From Methylomonas sp. MK1 (GTDB lineage Bacteria > Pseudomonadota > Gammaproteobacteria > Methylococcales > Methylomonadaceae), in contig NZ_AQOV01000002.1 in assembly GCF_000365425.1 (NCBI RefSeq), forward strand, positions 310,001-374,000: a stretch of DNA of 64,000 bases, given 5' to 3'. Below, piece by piece: positions 1 through 10,154 of this stretch (its first letter is position 1; every line of letters starts with the position of its first letter). The position numbers were made by a program, and so were the translations under genes. The notes below the pieces were generated by a model. It saw nothing but the letters and a program-made list of their open reading frames with translations, was not told where the DNA came from and did no database searches.

Positions 1-35
1 GTAGCGATTTCCCCGTCACTTAGACCAAGCCTTGC

Positions 36-722
36 ATGCTAAACGCCGCCGATCTCGACACCTTGTTTTTGACCTTTCGCGTCGCCAGTCTGGCTACCTT
101 ACTGTTGCTATTGTTGGGTACGCCGCTGGCTTGGAAGTTGGCGCGCAGCCGCTCGCGCTGGAAAGGTGTTATCAATAGCATCGTAGCTCTGCCGCTGGTG
201 CTGCCGCCGACGGTATTGGGCTTTTACTTATTGGTGTTGATGGGGCCGGCTGGGGTGGTAGGGCAATTCACCCAGTGGTTGGGTATAGGCACTTTGCCGT
301 TCAGCTTTGGTGGTTTGGTGGTGGCGTCGGTGTTGTATTCGTTGCCGTTTGTGGTGCAGCCTTTGCAGAACGCCTTCGTGGCAATGGGCGATGCACCGCT
401 GGAAGCTGCCGCGACCTTGGGAGCCGGGCCGCTGGATAGATTTTTCAGCGTGGCGCTGCCTCTGGCGAAGCCGGGTTTTTTAACCGCTGGCGTGTTGGGG
501 TTTACCCATACCGTCGGAGAATTCGGCGTGGTATTGATGGTGGGCGGCAATATTCCCGACAAAACCCGCGTCGTATCCGTGCAAATTTACAATCATGTCG
601 AAGCCTTGGAATACGGGCAGGCGCATTGGCTGGCCGGCGGCTTGCTGATCTTCTCTTTCTTGGTGTTACTGCTGCTGTACAACAGCCAACAAACCCAAAC
701 CCTGACGCAATCCTTGAAATGA
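36..722 (+). CDS. modB: molybdate ABC transporter permease ModB
   Basis: This is the inner-membrane permease of the molybdate importer, which works as a dimer with two ModC ATPases and the periplasmic binding protein ModA. The 228-residue length is normal for ModB. About five hydrophobic segments are visible, and the ModC-contacting EAA loop (EAAATLGAGPLDRFFSVALP) lies near residues 122-141, followed by the usual VGEFG segment. The ATG at 36 has no strong Shine-Dalgarno sequence, which suggests coupling to an upstream gene, presumably modA. The first 35 bases are too short to identify that gene. The stop overlaps the modC start as ATGA, so the two are probably translationally coupled. Confidence 0.93.
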   Translation: MLNAADLDTLFLTFRVASLATLLLLLLGTPLAWKLARSRSRWKGVINSIVALPLVLPPTVLGFYLLVLMGPAGVVGQFTQWLGIGTLPFSFGGLVVASVLYSLPFVVQPLQNAFVAMGDAPLEAAATLGAGPLDRFFSVALPLAKPGFLTAGVLGFTHTVGEFGVVLMVGGNIPDKTRVVSVQIYNHVEALEYGQAHWLAGGLLIFSFLVLLLLYNSQQTQTLTQSLK

Positions 723-1810
723 CTATGTCCCAAGTGCCCAGCATTCAGGCCCGCTTGCGCCTGGCTTACGACCAATTTGATTTGGATGTGGATTTGCAAT
801 TGCCTGCCAGCGGTGTGACGGTGCTGTTCGGTCACTCCGGTTCCGGTAAGACCACCTTGCTGCGTTGTATCGCCGGGTTGGAACGGCCAACGCAGGGCTT
901 TTTGAAAATCGGCGACACCCTTTGGCAAGATAGCGAGCAAGACTTTTTCCTGCCCACCCATAAACGTAATCTGGCTTATGTGTTTCAAGAGGCCAATCTG
1001 TTCCCGCATCTGTCGGTGCGCGGCAATCTGGATTATGCAGTGCGGCGCTTGCGAACCAAAGATAGGGCATTTTCCTTAGAGCAGGCTATCGAATTACTGG
1101 CGATAGGGCCGTTGCTGGACCGCTTGCCAGCCCGGCTGTCCGGCGGCGAACGGCAACGCGTAGCCATTGCCAGAGCCTTGGCCGCCAGTCCGGATGTGTT
1201 GTTGATGGACGAGCCGCTGGCCTCGCTGGACGAGCAACGCAAGCAGGACATCCTGCCGTATTTGACCGGCTTGCATCAGAATCTGCAAATCCCGATTCTG
1301 TACGTCACCCACTCCTTGCAGGAGGTCAATCAACTCGCGGACCACCTGCTGGTGATGGCCGCCGGTAAGGCCTTAGCCTGCGGGCCGCTGGCGGAAACCC
1401 TGACGCGGCTGGATGGGCCTATGGCTTTGGATCGGCAAGCGGCCAGCGTCTGGCAGGGTAAGTTGATCAGCCACGAAGCCGAGTATCATCTCAGCCATGC
1501 CGAATTCGCCGGTGGCAGCCTGAGTTTGCCGTATTTGGATATGCCGATTGGTAGCTCGGTGAGAATCAGAATTTACGCCCGCGACGTCAGTATTACCTTG
1601 CAACCGCCGGAAGCTTCCAGCATCTTGAATATTTTATCGGCCCAGGTTTTGGCGCTTAGCGAAATGGGGCAGGGCCAAACCGTGGTGCAACTGGCAGTCG
1701 GCGACGAGGTGCTACTGGCGCATATCACCCAAAAATCGGCGATGTTGTTAAACGTGCAGCCCGGCATGGCCGTCTATGTGCAAATCAAGGGTACTTCCAT
1801 CGTTCGGTAA
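719..1810 (+). CDS. modC: molybdate ABC transporter ATP-binding protein ModC
   Basis: This ATPase drives molybdate import. Visible motifs are Walker A (GHSGSGKTT), Q-loop (YVFQEANLFPHL), ABC signature (LSGGERQRVAIARAL) and Walker B (LLMDEPLASLD). A C-terminal region of about 70 residues after residue 290 fits the Mop/TOBE oxyanion-binding domain (SARILNILSAQVLAL-like pattern). The reading frame is open upstream to 626, but that extension lies inside modB. The ATG at 719 overlaps the modB stop as ATGA and gives a normal ModC of 363 residues, so I use it. Molybdenum uptake is relevant to the putative nitrogen-fixation regulatory site found near 11.1 kb. Confidence 0.94.
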   Translation: MTMSQVPSIQARLRLAYDQFDLDVDLQLPASGVTVLFGHSGSGKTTLLRCIAGLERPTQGFLKIGDTLWQDSEQDFFLPTHKRNLAYVFQEANLFPHLSVRGNLDYAVRRLRTKDRAFSLEQAIELLAIGPLLDRLPARLSGGERQRVAIARALAASPDVLLMDEPLASLDEQRKQDILPYLTGLHQNLQIPILYVTHSLQEVNQLADHLLVMAAGKALACGPLAETLTRLDGPMALDRQAASVWQGKLISHEAEYHLSHAEFAGGSLSLPYLDMPIGSSVRIRIYARDVSITLQPPEASSILNILSAQVLALSEMGQGQTVVQLAVGDEVLLAHITQKSAMLLNVQPGMAVYVQIKGTSIVR

Positions 1811-2172
1811 GCATTTCCGCTCACTTTTACGGTCCGGCGTTTGGCCGCGCTGATTTGTTCATCACCGTCATTCCCGTCCGAATCGGAACCCGGAACATTC
1901 AAAGTTCAGGAGCTTCGCTTTCGCAGAGATGGCGCTGCAACCAGCGTTGCCTTAGCGCGGAGCCGATTACTTGTCGCTGGCGCGCAATTTTGCCGCATGA
2001 AATGTGATAGCCCTCAAAAAACGCAATGAATTTTTCGATGTTGGCGCATTGCAGACCCTTTATCGGCATTTAGCGACTATCTTGTAAACGGTTTGCCGGA
2101 GCGGGTATCGCTGGATGGATAGCCGACGGCCCCCCGCGTCAAAATAGTTGTCACCTCAAAATAATAAAAAAA
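1811..2172. other. intergenic region, modC to TonB receptor
   Basis: This gap of about 360 bases has no convincing gene. A 62-codon open frame at 1841-2029 has no ribosome-binding site and an implausible composition. I see no cobalamin-box or other riboswitch consensus, although a TonB receptor follows. The last 25 bases before the receptor are A-rich. A promoter for the receptor should lie here, but I cannot place it with confidence. Confidence 0.5.
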
Positions 2173-4209
2173 ATGAAAGCAAAGATATGGCTTGATGGTC
2201 GGTATCAAATACAAGCGACGAATCGATTAAACCTGTTCCTGTTCGGTATGGCGCTTAACGTCAATATCTTCGGTAGCGCGGTGGCAGATAACGCGCCGGA
2301 TATCGAAGCTTTTTCCATCAACGAACTGATGCAAATGGAAGTGTCGTCGGCTTCCAGAAAGTCGCAGACCGTATCCGATACCGCGGCGGCGGCGTTCGTG
2401 ATCAGTCAGGAAGACATTCGCCGTTCCGGTGCCACCAGTATTCCCGATGCACTTCGCCTGGCGCCCGGCCTTGAGGTAGCGCAAATCAACGCCAGTGTCT
2501 GGGCGGTTACCGCGCGCGGCTTCAATAGCCGTTATGCCAATAAATTGCTGGTACTGATGGATGGTCGTAGCGTTTATACGCCGCTGTTTTCCGGGGTATT
2601 CTGGGATTTACAGGATACGCTGATGGAAGACATCGAGCGTATCGAAGTAATCCGTGGGCCGGGCGCGGTGATGTGGGGCGCCAATGCGGTAAACGGTGTG
2701 ATCAATATCATTACGAAGAAGGCCAAGGACACCCAAGGTAATCTGTTCGTGGCCGGCGGCGGCAACCAGGAGCGCGGCTTCGCCGGTTATCGGCACGGTG
2801 GTCGTATCGGCGACGACGGTAGTTACCGGGTGTATGCCAAAACCTTTGAGCGCGATACCTTTGTTAACGCAAGCGGAGAAAGGCTGCACGACGACTGGCG
2901 CTCGGTGCAGGGCGGTTTTCGCATCGACGACCGCATCTCCAATGACAGCCGTTACACCGTGCAAGGCGATGTTTACCGCAAGACCATAGGTAATACCGTG
3001 GTACCGCAAACCGTGTTGCCGCCGTTTAACCGCGAGTTCAATTTCGACGACCATGCCGATGGCGCCAACCTGCTGGCGCGTTGGGAAGGCAATTTCAGCG
3101 ACGGTTCTGAATTCATGCTGCAAGGCTATTATGACCGGGTCGCTTTCAGCGCCGCAGCGCTGTCCGACAGTCAAGATATGTTGGATATCGATTTTCAGCA
3201 TCGCCTGCATCCCAATGCCGACCACGATTTGATGTGGGGCGCCAGTTACCGGTTTATTCACAGTACCACGGTCAATACCTCGGCTATCGCCTTTACGCCC
3301 AACAGCTTGGGTTACCACAACGGCAGCGTCTTCGTGCAGGACGATATCACGTTGATAGACAACACCCTGCGCTTGACGCTGGGCACCAAGCTGGAAGAAA
3401 GCCATTTCGGTAATACTCAAGTGCAGCCTAATGCCCGGTTAATGTGGACACCGGACCAAGTGCATTCGGTATGGGCCTCGGTTTCTAGGGCGTCGCGGAC
3501 ACCGGCGCGCGGCGAAGCCCAGGCCAATGTGGGGCTGGGCGGCGTGCCGACCGGTTTGCCGGCGCCTTTCGATCAGATTCAAGTCATCGCTCAGCCCAAC
3601 CCCAATCTCCGCGCCGAAAAAATCTTCGCCGCCGAAATCGGTTACCGCACTCAGTGGACCGAAAAATTCTCCACCGATATTACCGCCTTCAGCAACCATT
3701 ACAGCGATTTGGTGCTATTCCGCCGCGGGGAGTTGGTAGGGCTCACCCAGTCGTTGATCTGGAGTAACGCTCAGCAAGATTTCACCACGCGCGGCATCGA
3801 GATCGCCAGTGAATGGCATGTGTTGGATTGGATGCGCTTCAGCGGCAATTACAGTCATCTGAAAATGGAAATCCCCCAGGATCCGCTCAATCCGGATATT
3901 GCCGGCCTGAGCCCACGCCATCGCGGCTCCTTACGCTGGCAGATGGATTTGCCGGAAAAAATCAAGCTCGACTTTACCCTGCGCCACGTTGGCCGCTTGC
4001 ATTCCACCAGCCAGGCGGTGCCGGCCTACACCACCTTTGATGCCAGACTGGCTTACGAACCCTATAACGGCGTGGAGTTCGCCGTCATCGCCCAAAATCT
4101 GTTCTCGCCCAGCCATCCCGAATATAAAGATTCATCCGCGCTGTCCTTGCCGAGTAGTGCTGTGGAAGTGCCGCGCTCGATCTACGGCAAACTCAGCTGG
4201 CGCTTTTGA
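2173..4209 (+). CDS. TonB-dependent outer-membrane receptor
   Basis: This 678-residue protein should form an outer-membrane beta-barrel that imports a scarce ligand using TonB energy. A signal peptide ends near residue 38 (GSAVA/DN). The mature N-terminus has the 'SINELMQMEVSSASRK' type of start, and a plug domain follows (QEDIRRSGATSIPDALRLAPG, VLMDGRSVYTPLFSGVFW, IERIEVIRGPGAVMWGANAV, GVINIITKKA). The C-terminus ends in an aromatic residue (KLSWRF), as BamA substrates do. The ligand cannot be read from the sequence. In receptors with this kind of N-terminus, a YfiR-type protein and signalling genes often follow, as they do here from 5479 on. The lipocalin-like gene starts 27 bases downstream, so the two are probably co-transcribed. 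Confidence 0.9.
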   Translation: MKAKIWLDGRYQIQATNRLNLFLFGMALNVNIFGSAVADNAPDIEAFSINELMQMEVSSASRKSQTVSDTAAAAFVISQEDIRRSGATSIPDALRLAPGLEVAQINASVWAVTARGFNSRYANKLLVLMDGRSVYTPLFSGVFWDLQDTLMEDIERIEVIRGPGAVMWGANAVNGVINIITKKAKDTQGNLFVAGGGNQERGFAGYRHGGRIGDDGSYRVYAKTFERDTFVNASGERLHDDWRSVQGGFRIDDRISNDSRYTVQGDVYRKTIGNTVVPQTVLPPFNREFNFDDHADGANLLARWEGNFSDGSEFMLQGYYDRVAFSAAALSDSQDMLDIDFQHRLHPNADHDLMWGASYRFIHSTTVNTSAIAFTPNSLGYHNGSVFVQDDITLIDNTLRLTLGTKLEESHFGNTQVQPNARLMWTPDQVHSVWASVSRASRTPARGEAQANVGLGGVPTGLPAPFDQIQVIAQPNPNLRAEKIFAAEIGYRTQWTEKFSTDITAFSNHYSDLVLFRRGELVGLTQSLIWSNAQQDFTTRGIEIASEWHVLDWMRFSGNYSHLKMEIPQDPLNPDIAGLSPRHRGSLRWQMDLPEKIKLDFTLRHVGRLHSTSQAVPAYTTFDARLAYEPYNGVEFAVIAQNLFSPSHPEYKDSSALSLPSSAVEVPRSIYGKLSWRF

Positions 4210-4236
4210 TTTTTCAACCCGTAAAGAGTATCGACC

Positions 4237-5325
4237 ATGCGTAAGCTCTGGAAAAAATTGCCCTGGATTATTGCCGGGATTGTGTTGATTGTCGGCCTGC
4301 TGAAGCCGCCGTTATTGCCTTGGCTGCTGTTAGTATTGACCGTGCTGGCGTGTTTATTTCTGCCGCGCCGCGGGCTGATCGGTCCTGTCGAGCTACCGGC
4401 CGACGATGCCTTTTTACCTAGTGAACAAGTGCAGTGGTGGTATTGGACCGGGCATTTATTCACCGACGACGGCCGTCGCTTTGGCTTTGAAATCGTGTTT
4501 TTCTCGTTCGACAGTTTGGTGATTTTTCGCGATCAGCTGGTGCAGGCGGCGGTTACCGATGTGAATGGTCAACGTTTCTCGTTTGAAGAGTTCGTCGAGT
4601 TTCATTTGCCCAATCGAACCCCAAACGGTTTCAAGCTGACGTCCGGCGCCGACAATAAAGTCACAGCGGTCGGTGGCGATGGCCATGATCGTTTGCATGC
4701 GCAAGTCGGCGACTATGTGCTGGACCTGGAGCTCAATGCCACTCAGCCGCCGGCATTACATTACGGTGGCGATCCGCATCCCTATCGTTTCGGCGGCTAT
4801 ACCTATTACTATTCTCGGCCGAAAATGGCGACCACCGGTACTATCAGTATCGGCGGCCAGACTTTTCAGGTCACTGGCAACAGTTGGTTCGACAGACAAT
4901 ATGGCGAGCTCTACCAAGCCATTTTGCAAGGCTGGCAATGGTTTGCGATCGAATTGGCCGACAACCGGCAAATCATGTTGTTCGACTTCAAGGGTAGCGA
5001 CACTTCAGTGGAAAAATCCGGCTCGATTACCGATGCGCGAGGGCAAACCGTCACGCTGGCGGCGCACGAATTCACGGTAACCGTGCTCGGTGAATGGACC
5101 AGTCCCAACACCGGCTGTACGTATCCTTCCGGTTGGGAAGTCGAGGTGCGTGGGGAAAAATTTACCGTGCAGCCTTTGGTGCAGGATCAGGAATTGCGCG
5201 CGCAGCATACTTTTTGGGTGGGGCCTATATATTGGGAAGGCGCGTGCAGCGTGGCCGGTTCAGCTGCCGGTAATGCCTACGTAGAGTTGAACGGTTTTTG
5301 CCGTTGCCCTGGTAGAGGTGGTTAA
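4237..5325 (+). CDS. lipocalin-like (AttH/CrtC family) membrane-anchored protein
   Basis: The 362-residue product begins with two hydrophobic segments (about residues 9-25 and 27-43). A large domain follows whose opening motif, EQVQWWYWTGHLFTDDGRRF, is typical of the AttH/CrtC lipocalin-like family. That family includes hydroxyneurosporene hydratase and many proteins of unknown role that probably bind hydrophobic ligands. NSWFDRQYGEL near residue 213 is the second characteristic motif. The start at 4237 has an AAAGAG ribosome-binding site. Position directly after the TonB receptor suggests that the two handle a common, perhaps lipophilic, substrate; this is inference. No carotenoid genes are nearby, so a CrtC role is unlikely. 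Confidence 0.72.
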   Translation: MRKLWKKLPWIIAGIVLIVGLLKPPLLPWLLLVLTVLACLFLPRRGLIGPVELPADDAFLPSEQVQWWYWTGHLFTDDGRRFGFEIVFFSFDSLVIFRDQLVQAAVTDVNGQRFSFEEFVEFHLPNRTPNGFKLTSGADNKVTAVGGDGHDRLHAQVGDYVLDLELNATQPPALHYGGDPHPYRFGGYTYYYSRPKMATTGTISIGGQTFQVTGNSWFDRQYGELYQAILQGWQWFAIELADNRQIMLFDFKGSDTSVEKSGSITDARGQTVTLAAHEFTVTVLGEWTSPNTGCTYPSGWEVEVRGEKFTVQPLVQDQELRAQHTFWVGPIYWEGACSVAGSAAGNAYVELNGFCRCPGRGG

Positions 5326-5352
5326 ATTACTGAATCATTCGACATCGAGCTT

Positions 5353-5399
5353 AGAAACGCAAGCCGGTCCCTGACTGGATTGCTGGGGTTTGCGTTTCT
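5353..5399 (+). terminator. 10-bp inverted repeat downstream of lipocalin-like gene
   Basis: AGAAACGCAA (5353-5362) is perfectly complementary to TTGCGTTTCT (5390-5399), and an inner hairpin CCGGTC/GACTGG lies in the loop. It is 28 bases after the stop of the preceding gene. There is no T-run after it, so it may be a factor-dependent terminator, an RNA-stabilising hairpin or a partial terminator ahead of the YfiR gene. Confidence 0.4.
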
Positions 5400-5478
5400 A
5401 CCTTAACAAACTTGATTGCCGGCTCCCGCCAAACAACATCATCGTTAATCTACCCGGACGGTTCTTAACCAAAACCTG

Positions 5479-6144
5479 ATGCAAAAAGGATCTCGCATAC
5501 ATTACGAAATGGCCGGACAGAAAAGTTTAGGTTACGCGTCGGGCGTGATGCGGGGCATTATCAAAAACTATCTGACCAAGCGTTTTTTCGCACCGCAATC
5601 CAGACGCTATAGGGCGCGCAAATGGATTTTCGCCTGTTTTTGCCTTTTAGTGCCTGGCTGGCAGGTGTTGCCGGCCGCCAGCCTGTCGGAGGCGCAGATC
5701 AAAGCCGCCTATCTATACAATTTTGCCAAATTCGTGGAATGGCCGGCCGACGCATTGCCGCCTGGTGCGGACATTTTGCTATGTGTGGTCGGCAATAGCT
5801 TGCTGGACAGCGAGTTACAAGCCCTGGACGGGCGCAAAGCCGGCGAACGCACCTTGCGGTTTGTCCAACATAACTATACCGATCCGGATTTGACTAATTG
5901 CCATCTGTTGTTTCTCGGCAGCTCAGAGAAAGCCCACTTTGTGGTGACCTTAAAAGCACTGCGCGATGCGCCAGTGTTGACCTTATCCGATATCGACGAC
6001 TTTGCCGAAAAAGGCGGCGGTATCAGCTTGCTGTTTCGTGAAAATAAGGTGGTATTTGAAGTGAATCTGGAACCGATTCGTAATGCCCGGCTGCATTTAC
6101 CCGGCCAACTGTTGAATATAGCCGCCATTGTTTACGGGAGATAG
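5479..6144 (+). CDS. YfiR family (DUF4154) periplasmic protein
   Basis: The 221-residue product carries the YfiR family signature [19 protein letters not shown] near residues 72-90 and then [35 protein letters not shown] and the closing [17 protein letters not shown] block. In Pseudomonas, YfiR is a periplasmic repressor of the membrane diguanylate cyclase YfiN. A hydrophobic stretch near residues 52-67 ([16 protein letters not shown]) is the likely signal sequence, so the long N-terminus may be over-called; ATGs at 5509 and 5548 are alternatives. The stop lies 4 bases before the histidine kinase start, so the periplasmic protein probably feeds the kinase that follows. Confidence 0.87.
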   Translation: MQKGSRIHYEMAGQKSLGYASGVMRGIIKNYLTKRFFAPQSRRYRARKWIFACFCLLVPGWQVLPAASLSEAQIKAAYLYNFAKFVEWPADALPPGADILLCVVGNSLLDSELQALDGRKAGERTLRFVQHNYTDPDLTNCHLLFLGSSEKAHFVVTLKALRDAPVLTLSDIDDFAEKGGGISLLFRENKVVFEVNLEPIRNARLHLPGQLLNIAAIVYGR

Positions 6145-6148
6145 TTTG

Positions 6149-9100
6149 ATGCGCGTTTTGCCCAATTTTGCCAACTGGTCTCTGCGGCGCAAACTGGTGT
6201 CCATCATCATGTTTAGTTGTGCGGTATGCCTGTTCGTCAGTCTGTCGGTGATGGTAGTTAGCTCGGTGGTGAGCCGCTATCGCAGCGTGTTGCACGAATT
6301 GTCCAGTTTGGCGGACGTGTTAGCCGAAAACGGTCAAGCCGCGCTGGTGTTTGCCGATAAAGCCGAAGCCAGCAGGTTGCTGGTGTCTTTGAAAGACCGG
6401 CCAGAGCTCAATGCAGCCTGGATGGTGTCCGCCGATGGCGGTGTAATCGCGTCATGGAGCCGGGGAACGGCGGATGTCGGCATACCCAGCGACTACCGGC
6501 GACCGTTTCGCGAACTGCGCACCAACTTCTGGAGCCGGCGCGCCGAGCTATTCACGCCGGTGATCAAAAATACCGAGTTGGTCGGCTATGTGTTGTTGCA
6601 AGCCGATTTCACCGCGCAATGGAACGATCAACTGGTCGATTTAGGCAAGAGTTTGGGGGCTGCGGGGCTGGCGCTGATATTGGTTTATCTGTTGGCAATC
6701 CGCTTGCAACGCATCATTTCCAGGCCGATAGAGGAGTTGGCTACTGCCGCGCGGCTTATCGCCGAGGATAAAAATTACACCTTGCGTGTGGCGCAGCGCG
6801 ACCGAGACGAGATTGGCGATTTGGTGCAGGCCTTTAATACCATGTTGGGCGAGATCCAATTGCGCGATGAAACCCTTACCGGCCATCGCGACCGCCTGGA
6901 AGCCGAAGTGGCGCAGCGTACTGAAGAGTTATTGCAAGCCAAAGAAGAAGCGGAAGCTGCATCGCGCTCCAAAGGCATGTTCCTGGCGAATATGAGTCAT
7001 GAAATCCGCACGCCGATGAATGCGATCATCGGCTTGTCGGATTTGGCGTTGAACAGCGATCTGTCGCCTAAGCTGCGCGATTATCTAAGGAAAATCCACA
7101 CCTCATCGCTCGCCTTGCTGGGGATTACCAACGACATTCTCGATTATTCCAAGGTCGAAGCCGGCCGCATGGAATTGCAGACCGAAGCGTTTAGTTTGGA
7201 GGATGTGCTGGAGAATGTGCTGAATCTGTTCATCGTCCGCGCCGAGGAAAAAGGCCTGGAGCTGGTGCTGGAACTGGATTCCGCATTGCCGCCGCGCTTA
7301 ATTGGCGATGCGCTGCGCTTGGGGCAAATATTGAACAATCTGGTTGGTAATGCGGTGAAATTTACCGAGGCGGGGGAAATTCATATCAAAGTTTCGCAGT
7401 TGGCAAAAACCCACGGCTACTCCACCTTGAGTTTTTCGGTACGTGATACCGGTATTGGCATGTCTGCGGAACAGCTCGAGCATTTGTTTCATGCCTTTAC
7501 CCAGGCCGACGGCTCGATTACCCGCCGCTTTGGCGGTACCGGGCTGGGATTGACCATCAGCAAGCGGCTGGTGGAAATGATGGGCGGCAATTTAGCCGTG
7601 CAGAGTCAGCTTGGCGAAGGCAGCTTATTCGAGTTTACGCTGCTGCTGCCGTTTCCGTCCGAGCAGAAAGCGCGGCCAATTCCCGGCCATCTGCAAAGCA
7701 TGCGGGTGTTGATCGTCGACGATTTGGACATTTCCCGACAGATGTTGCGCGATATTTTGCTGGCCTGGGGCTTCCAGGTCGAGGAAGCCGCGTCCGGGGC
7801 CCAAGCCTTAGAAGCACTGCGCGCTGCCAACGATGTCAATCGGGATTTCGAATTGGTGCTGCTGGATTGGAAAATGCCAGGCCTGGATGGTGTGCAGGTT
7901 ACCCGGGAAATTCGGGAGATGGTGCGCCGCACCGAGATTCGCAGCGCCCCGGTCGTAATTATGGTGACCGCCTTCAGCCGCGAGAAATTGTTAAGTGCGG
8001 CGGGCGATGCGATACCCGACGATATTTTGGTCAAGCCGGTGATGCCATCGACCTTGCTGGAAGCCTTGACGCGTTTGCAGGGCGGCAACCCTGAGCAGGG
8101 CACTGAACAAAGCCGGCCGCTGCTGGCGGGGATGGCGGCTTCGATACGTGGGGCACGCATTCTGTTGGTGGAGGACAACGAGGTCAACCAAATGGTAGCC
8201 CGGGAATATCTGGAAAGCTCCGGCTTACACGTCACCGTGGTTAATAACGGCCGGGAAGGGGTCGAGGCGGTCAGGAAAAACCGTTACGACGCCGTATTGA
8301 TGGATTTACAAATGCCGGAGATGAGCGGTATCGAAGCTACTCGGCTGATCCGCCAGGATGCGCGCTTTGCCGAATTGCCCATCATTGCCATGACGGCGGC
8401 GGTACAGGAGCGCGAGCGCAACGATTGTTACGCTTCCGGCATGAACGATCATATCGGCAAGCCGGTGTTGCCGCAGACTTTGATGGCGGCGTTGGTACGT
8501 TGGATCAAACCGTCGGGACGAAGCGTATCTCTCGAGCCGGCACCGCCGAAGTCAGCGTCTATGGTCTCCTGCTTATCCAGGGAACTGCCTGGATTCGATA
8601 TGGCGTATATTCGGATTATGATCGGCGAGGACAGCCGTAAATTACAACTTTTGTTTGAGTGTTTTAGGGATAAATTTGCCGATACAATGCAACGCCTGAG
8701 AGCCTTGCATAGCGCCGAAAAAACCGAGCAGGCGGTCGATTTGCTGCACAATTTGAAAGGAGCCGCCGGCGTGCTGGGCGCTGTCGAACTAAGCCGGGCC
8801 GCGGCGAATCTGGAGGAAGCTTTGCATGCCGGCATGCCGTTCGACGCGTGCCTCGCCGCTTGCGAGACCAGTTTGGCGGAAACCCTGAACACGATTGCCG
8901 ATTTCACCGCTAAGGGTGTTGTTGCAGAAGAGCAGAGCCAAGCCGCCGATTGGGTAGCGGCAAACGAGTTGGCCGGCCAGTTGCGCGACTTGTTGGAGGG
9001 GAGCGATTTTGTACCGAATGACTTGATCGAGCAATTGAAGAGCGCGCTGCCTTGCCCGGAAACCCAGTTACTGATAAAAAAAATAGAAAAACAGGTCGGC

Positions 9101-9181
9101 AATATCGACTATGGGCGGGCTCGAGTGACGCTTGCCGAGTTGGTAACTTTGATAGCGTCACAGCGACAAAACAGAGGATAG
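6149..9181 (+). CDS. hybrid sensor histidine kinase (HAMP-HisKA-HATPase-REC-REC-HPt)
   Basis: This 1010-residue membrane kinase has two transmembrane helices (about 15-40 and 165-185) around a short periplasmic domain of the kind often called CHASE8. It continues with HAMP, a HisKA phosphoacceptor ([18 protein letters not shown], His near 284), an HATPase domain ([18 protein letters not shown] near 465), two receivers ([11 protein letters not shown] with [19 protein letters not shown] with [11 protein letters not shown]), and a C-terminal HPt ([13 protein letters not shown], His near 866). The ATG at 6149 has GGGAG at 6136-6140; the frame is open to a TTG at 6128 inside the previous gene, which I reject. 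A complete phosphorelay is thus present in one protein. The diguanylate cyclase starts 2 bases after its stop, so c-di-GMP output is likely. Confidence 0.92.
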   Translation: MRVLPNFANWSLRRKLVSIIMFSCAVCLFVSLSVMVVSSVVSRYRSVLHELSSLADVLAENGQAALVFADKAEASRLLVSLKDRPELNAAWMVSADGGVIASWSRGTADVGIPSDYRRPFRELRTNFWSRRAELFTPVIKNTELVGYVLLQADFTAQWNDQLVDLGKSLGAAGLALILVYLLAIRLQRIISRPIEELATAARLIAEDKNYTLRVAQRDRDEIGDLVQAFNTMLGEIQLRDETLTGHRDRLEAEVAQRTEELLQAKEEAEAASRSKGMFLANMSHEIRTPMNAIIGLSDLALNSDLSPKLRDYLRKIHTSSLALLGITNDILDYSKVEAGRMELQTEAFSLEDVLENVLNLFIVRAEEKGLELVLELDSALPPRLIGDALRLGQILNNLVGNAVKFTEAGEIHIKVSQLAKTHGYSTLSFSVRDTGIGMSAEQLEHLFHAFTQADGSITRRFGGTGLGLTISKRLVEMMGGNLAVQSQLGEGSLFEFTLLLPFPSEQKARPIPGHLQSMRVLIVDDLDISRQMLRDILLAWGFQVEEAASGAQALEALRAANDVNRDFELVLLDWKMPGLDGVQVTREIREMVRRTEIRSAPVVIMVTAFSREKLLSAAGDAIPDDILVKPVMPSTLLEALTRLQGGNPEQGTEQSRPLLAGMAASIRGARILLVEDNEVNQMVAREYLESSGLHVTVVNNGREGVEAVRKNRYDAVLMDLQMPEMSGIEATRLIRQDARFAELPIIAMTAAVQERERNDCYASGMNDHIGKPVLPQTLMAALVRWIKPSGRSVSLEPAPPKSASMVSCLSRELPGFDMAYIRIMIGEDSRKLQLLFECFRDKFADTMQRLRALHSAEKTEQAVDLLHNLKGAAGVLGAVELSRAAANLEEALHAGMPFDACLAACETSLAETLNTIADFTAKGVVAEEQSQAADWVAANELAGQLRDLLEGSDFVPNDLIEQLKSALPCPETQLLIKKIEKQVGNIDYGRARVTLAELVTLIASQRQNRG

Positions 9182-9183
9182 TC

Positions 9184-10107
9184 ATGACTACCGAGATCTC
9201 CAAGCCCTTGATTTTGATCGTAGACGATACGCCGACCAACATTCAGGTGTTGGCGGAAAATTTGATCGACGAGTATCGCATCAAGGTGGCGGTCAGCGGT
9301 GAGGCGGCGCTGGAGGCCATCGACCGGCAAGGTCCGCCCGATCTGATCCTGTTGGATGTGATGATACCGGGCATGGACGGATATGAAGTCTGCCGGCGTC
9401 TGAAAAGCGACCCGCAAACAGCGGCTATTCCGGTGATATTTGTGACGGCGATGAATGCGGCGACCAATGAAGAATACGGGCTGAATCTCGGTGCGATGGA
9501 CTACATTACCAAGCCGTTTTATTTGCCGGTGGTTAAGGCACGGATTCGTAATCATATTCGCCTGAAACGGATGACCGATATGTTGGAAGCGATGGCCTGG
9601 ATGGACGGTCTGACCGGCATCCCCAATCGTCGGCGCTTCGATCAGGTGTTGGAAAACGAATGGAAGCGGGCGCAGCGCAATCAGTTGCCGTTGGCATTAG
9701 TCATGGTGGATGTCGATTACTTTAAAGCTTATAACGACTGTCATGGTCATGGCGCGGGCGATATATGCTTGCGGCAGGTGGCAACGATATTGGCGGCCTC
9801 GGTGAGTCGCTCTGGCGATTTGGTGGCGCGTTACGGCGGGGAAGAGTTTGTCATGCTGATGCCGGAAACCGACGCCGAAGGCGCCCGACGCGTGGCCGAA
9901 CTGCTATGCCGGCGCATTGAAGCGCAGCAAATTCCGCATACCGGCTCCAGCGCTTCGCCTTGGGTGACGATTAGCGCTGGTTTTGCAGTAGTGGTGCCGG
10001 ATCTGCAACAGATGCCGTCCGAATTGTTGGACGAGGCTGATCGGCAGTTATATTTGGCTAAAGAAAACGGTCGAAACGGCGCGCGCGGAAACTATTCGAC
10101 CGTTTAG
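9184..10107 (+). CDS. response regulator diguanylate cyclase (REC-GGDEF)
   Basis: The 307-residue protein has an N-terminal receiver (LIVDDTPTN, phospho-Asp in LILLDVMIPGMDGYEV, Lys in ITKPF) and a C-terminal GGDEF domain with an intact GGEEF active site. An RSGD inhibitory I-site lies five residues before it, so it should make c-di-GMP and be feedback-inhibited. This is the PleD/WspR-like output of the preceding hybrid kinase. The ATG at 9184 follows AGAGGA (9173-9178), which overlaps the kinase stop. The frame extends upstream to 9052 inside the kinase gene, and I reject that start. Confidence 0.92.
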   Translation: MTTEISKPLILIVDDTPTNIQVLAENLIDEYRIKVAVSGEAALEAIDRQGPPDLILLDVMIPGMDGYEVCRRLKSDPQTAAIPVIFVTAMNAATNEEYGLNLGAMDYITKPFYLPVVKARIRNHIRLKRMTDMLEAMAWMDGLTGIPNRRRFDQVLENEWKRAQRNQLPLALVMVDVDYFKAYNDCHGHGAGDICLRQVATILAASVSRSGDLVARYGGEEFVMLMPETDAEGARRVAELLCRRIEAQQIPHTGSSASPWVTISAGFAVVVPDLQQMPSELLDEADRQLYLAKENGRNGARGNYSTV

Positions 10108-10154
10108 GTTTAGCCCGGCCGCGTGTTCTCACCGGCCGAGCTTGCGGGATTTTT

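Noticed and set aside
1841..2029. 62-codon open frame between modC and the TonB receptor
   Set aside because: No ribosome-binding site, composition unlike a protein, and no motif.
1811..2172. Possible cobalamin or other riboswitch before the TonB receptor
   Set aside because: I looked for the conserved boxes and saw none.
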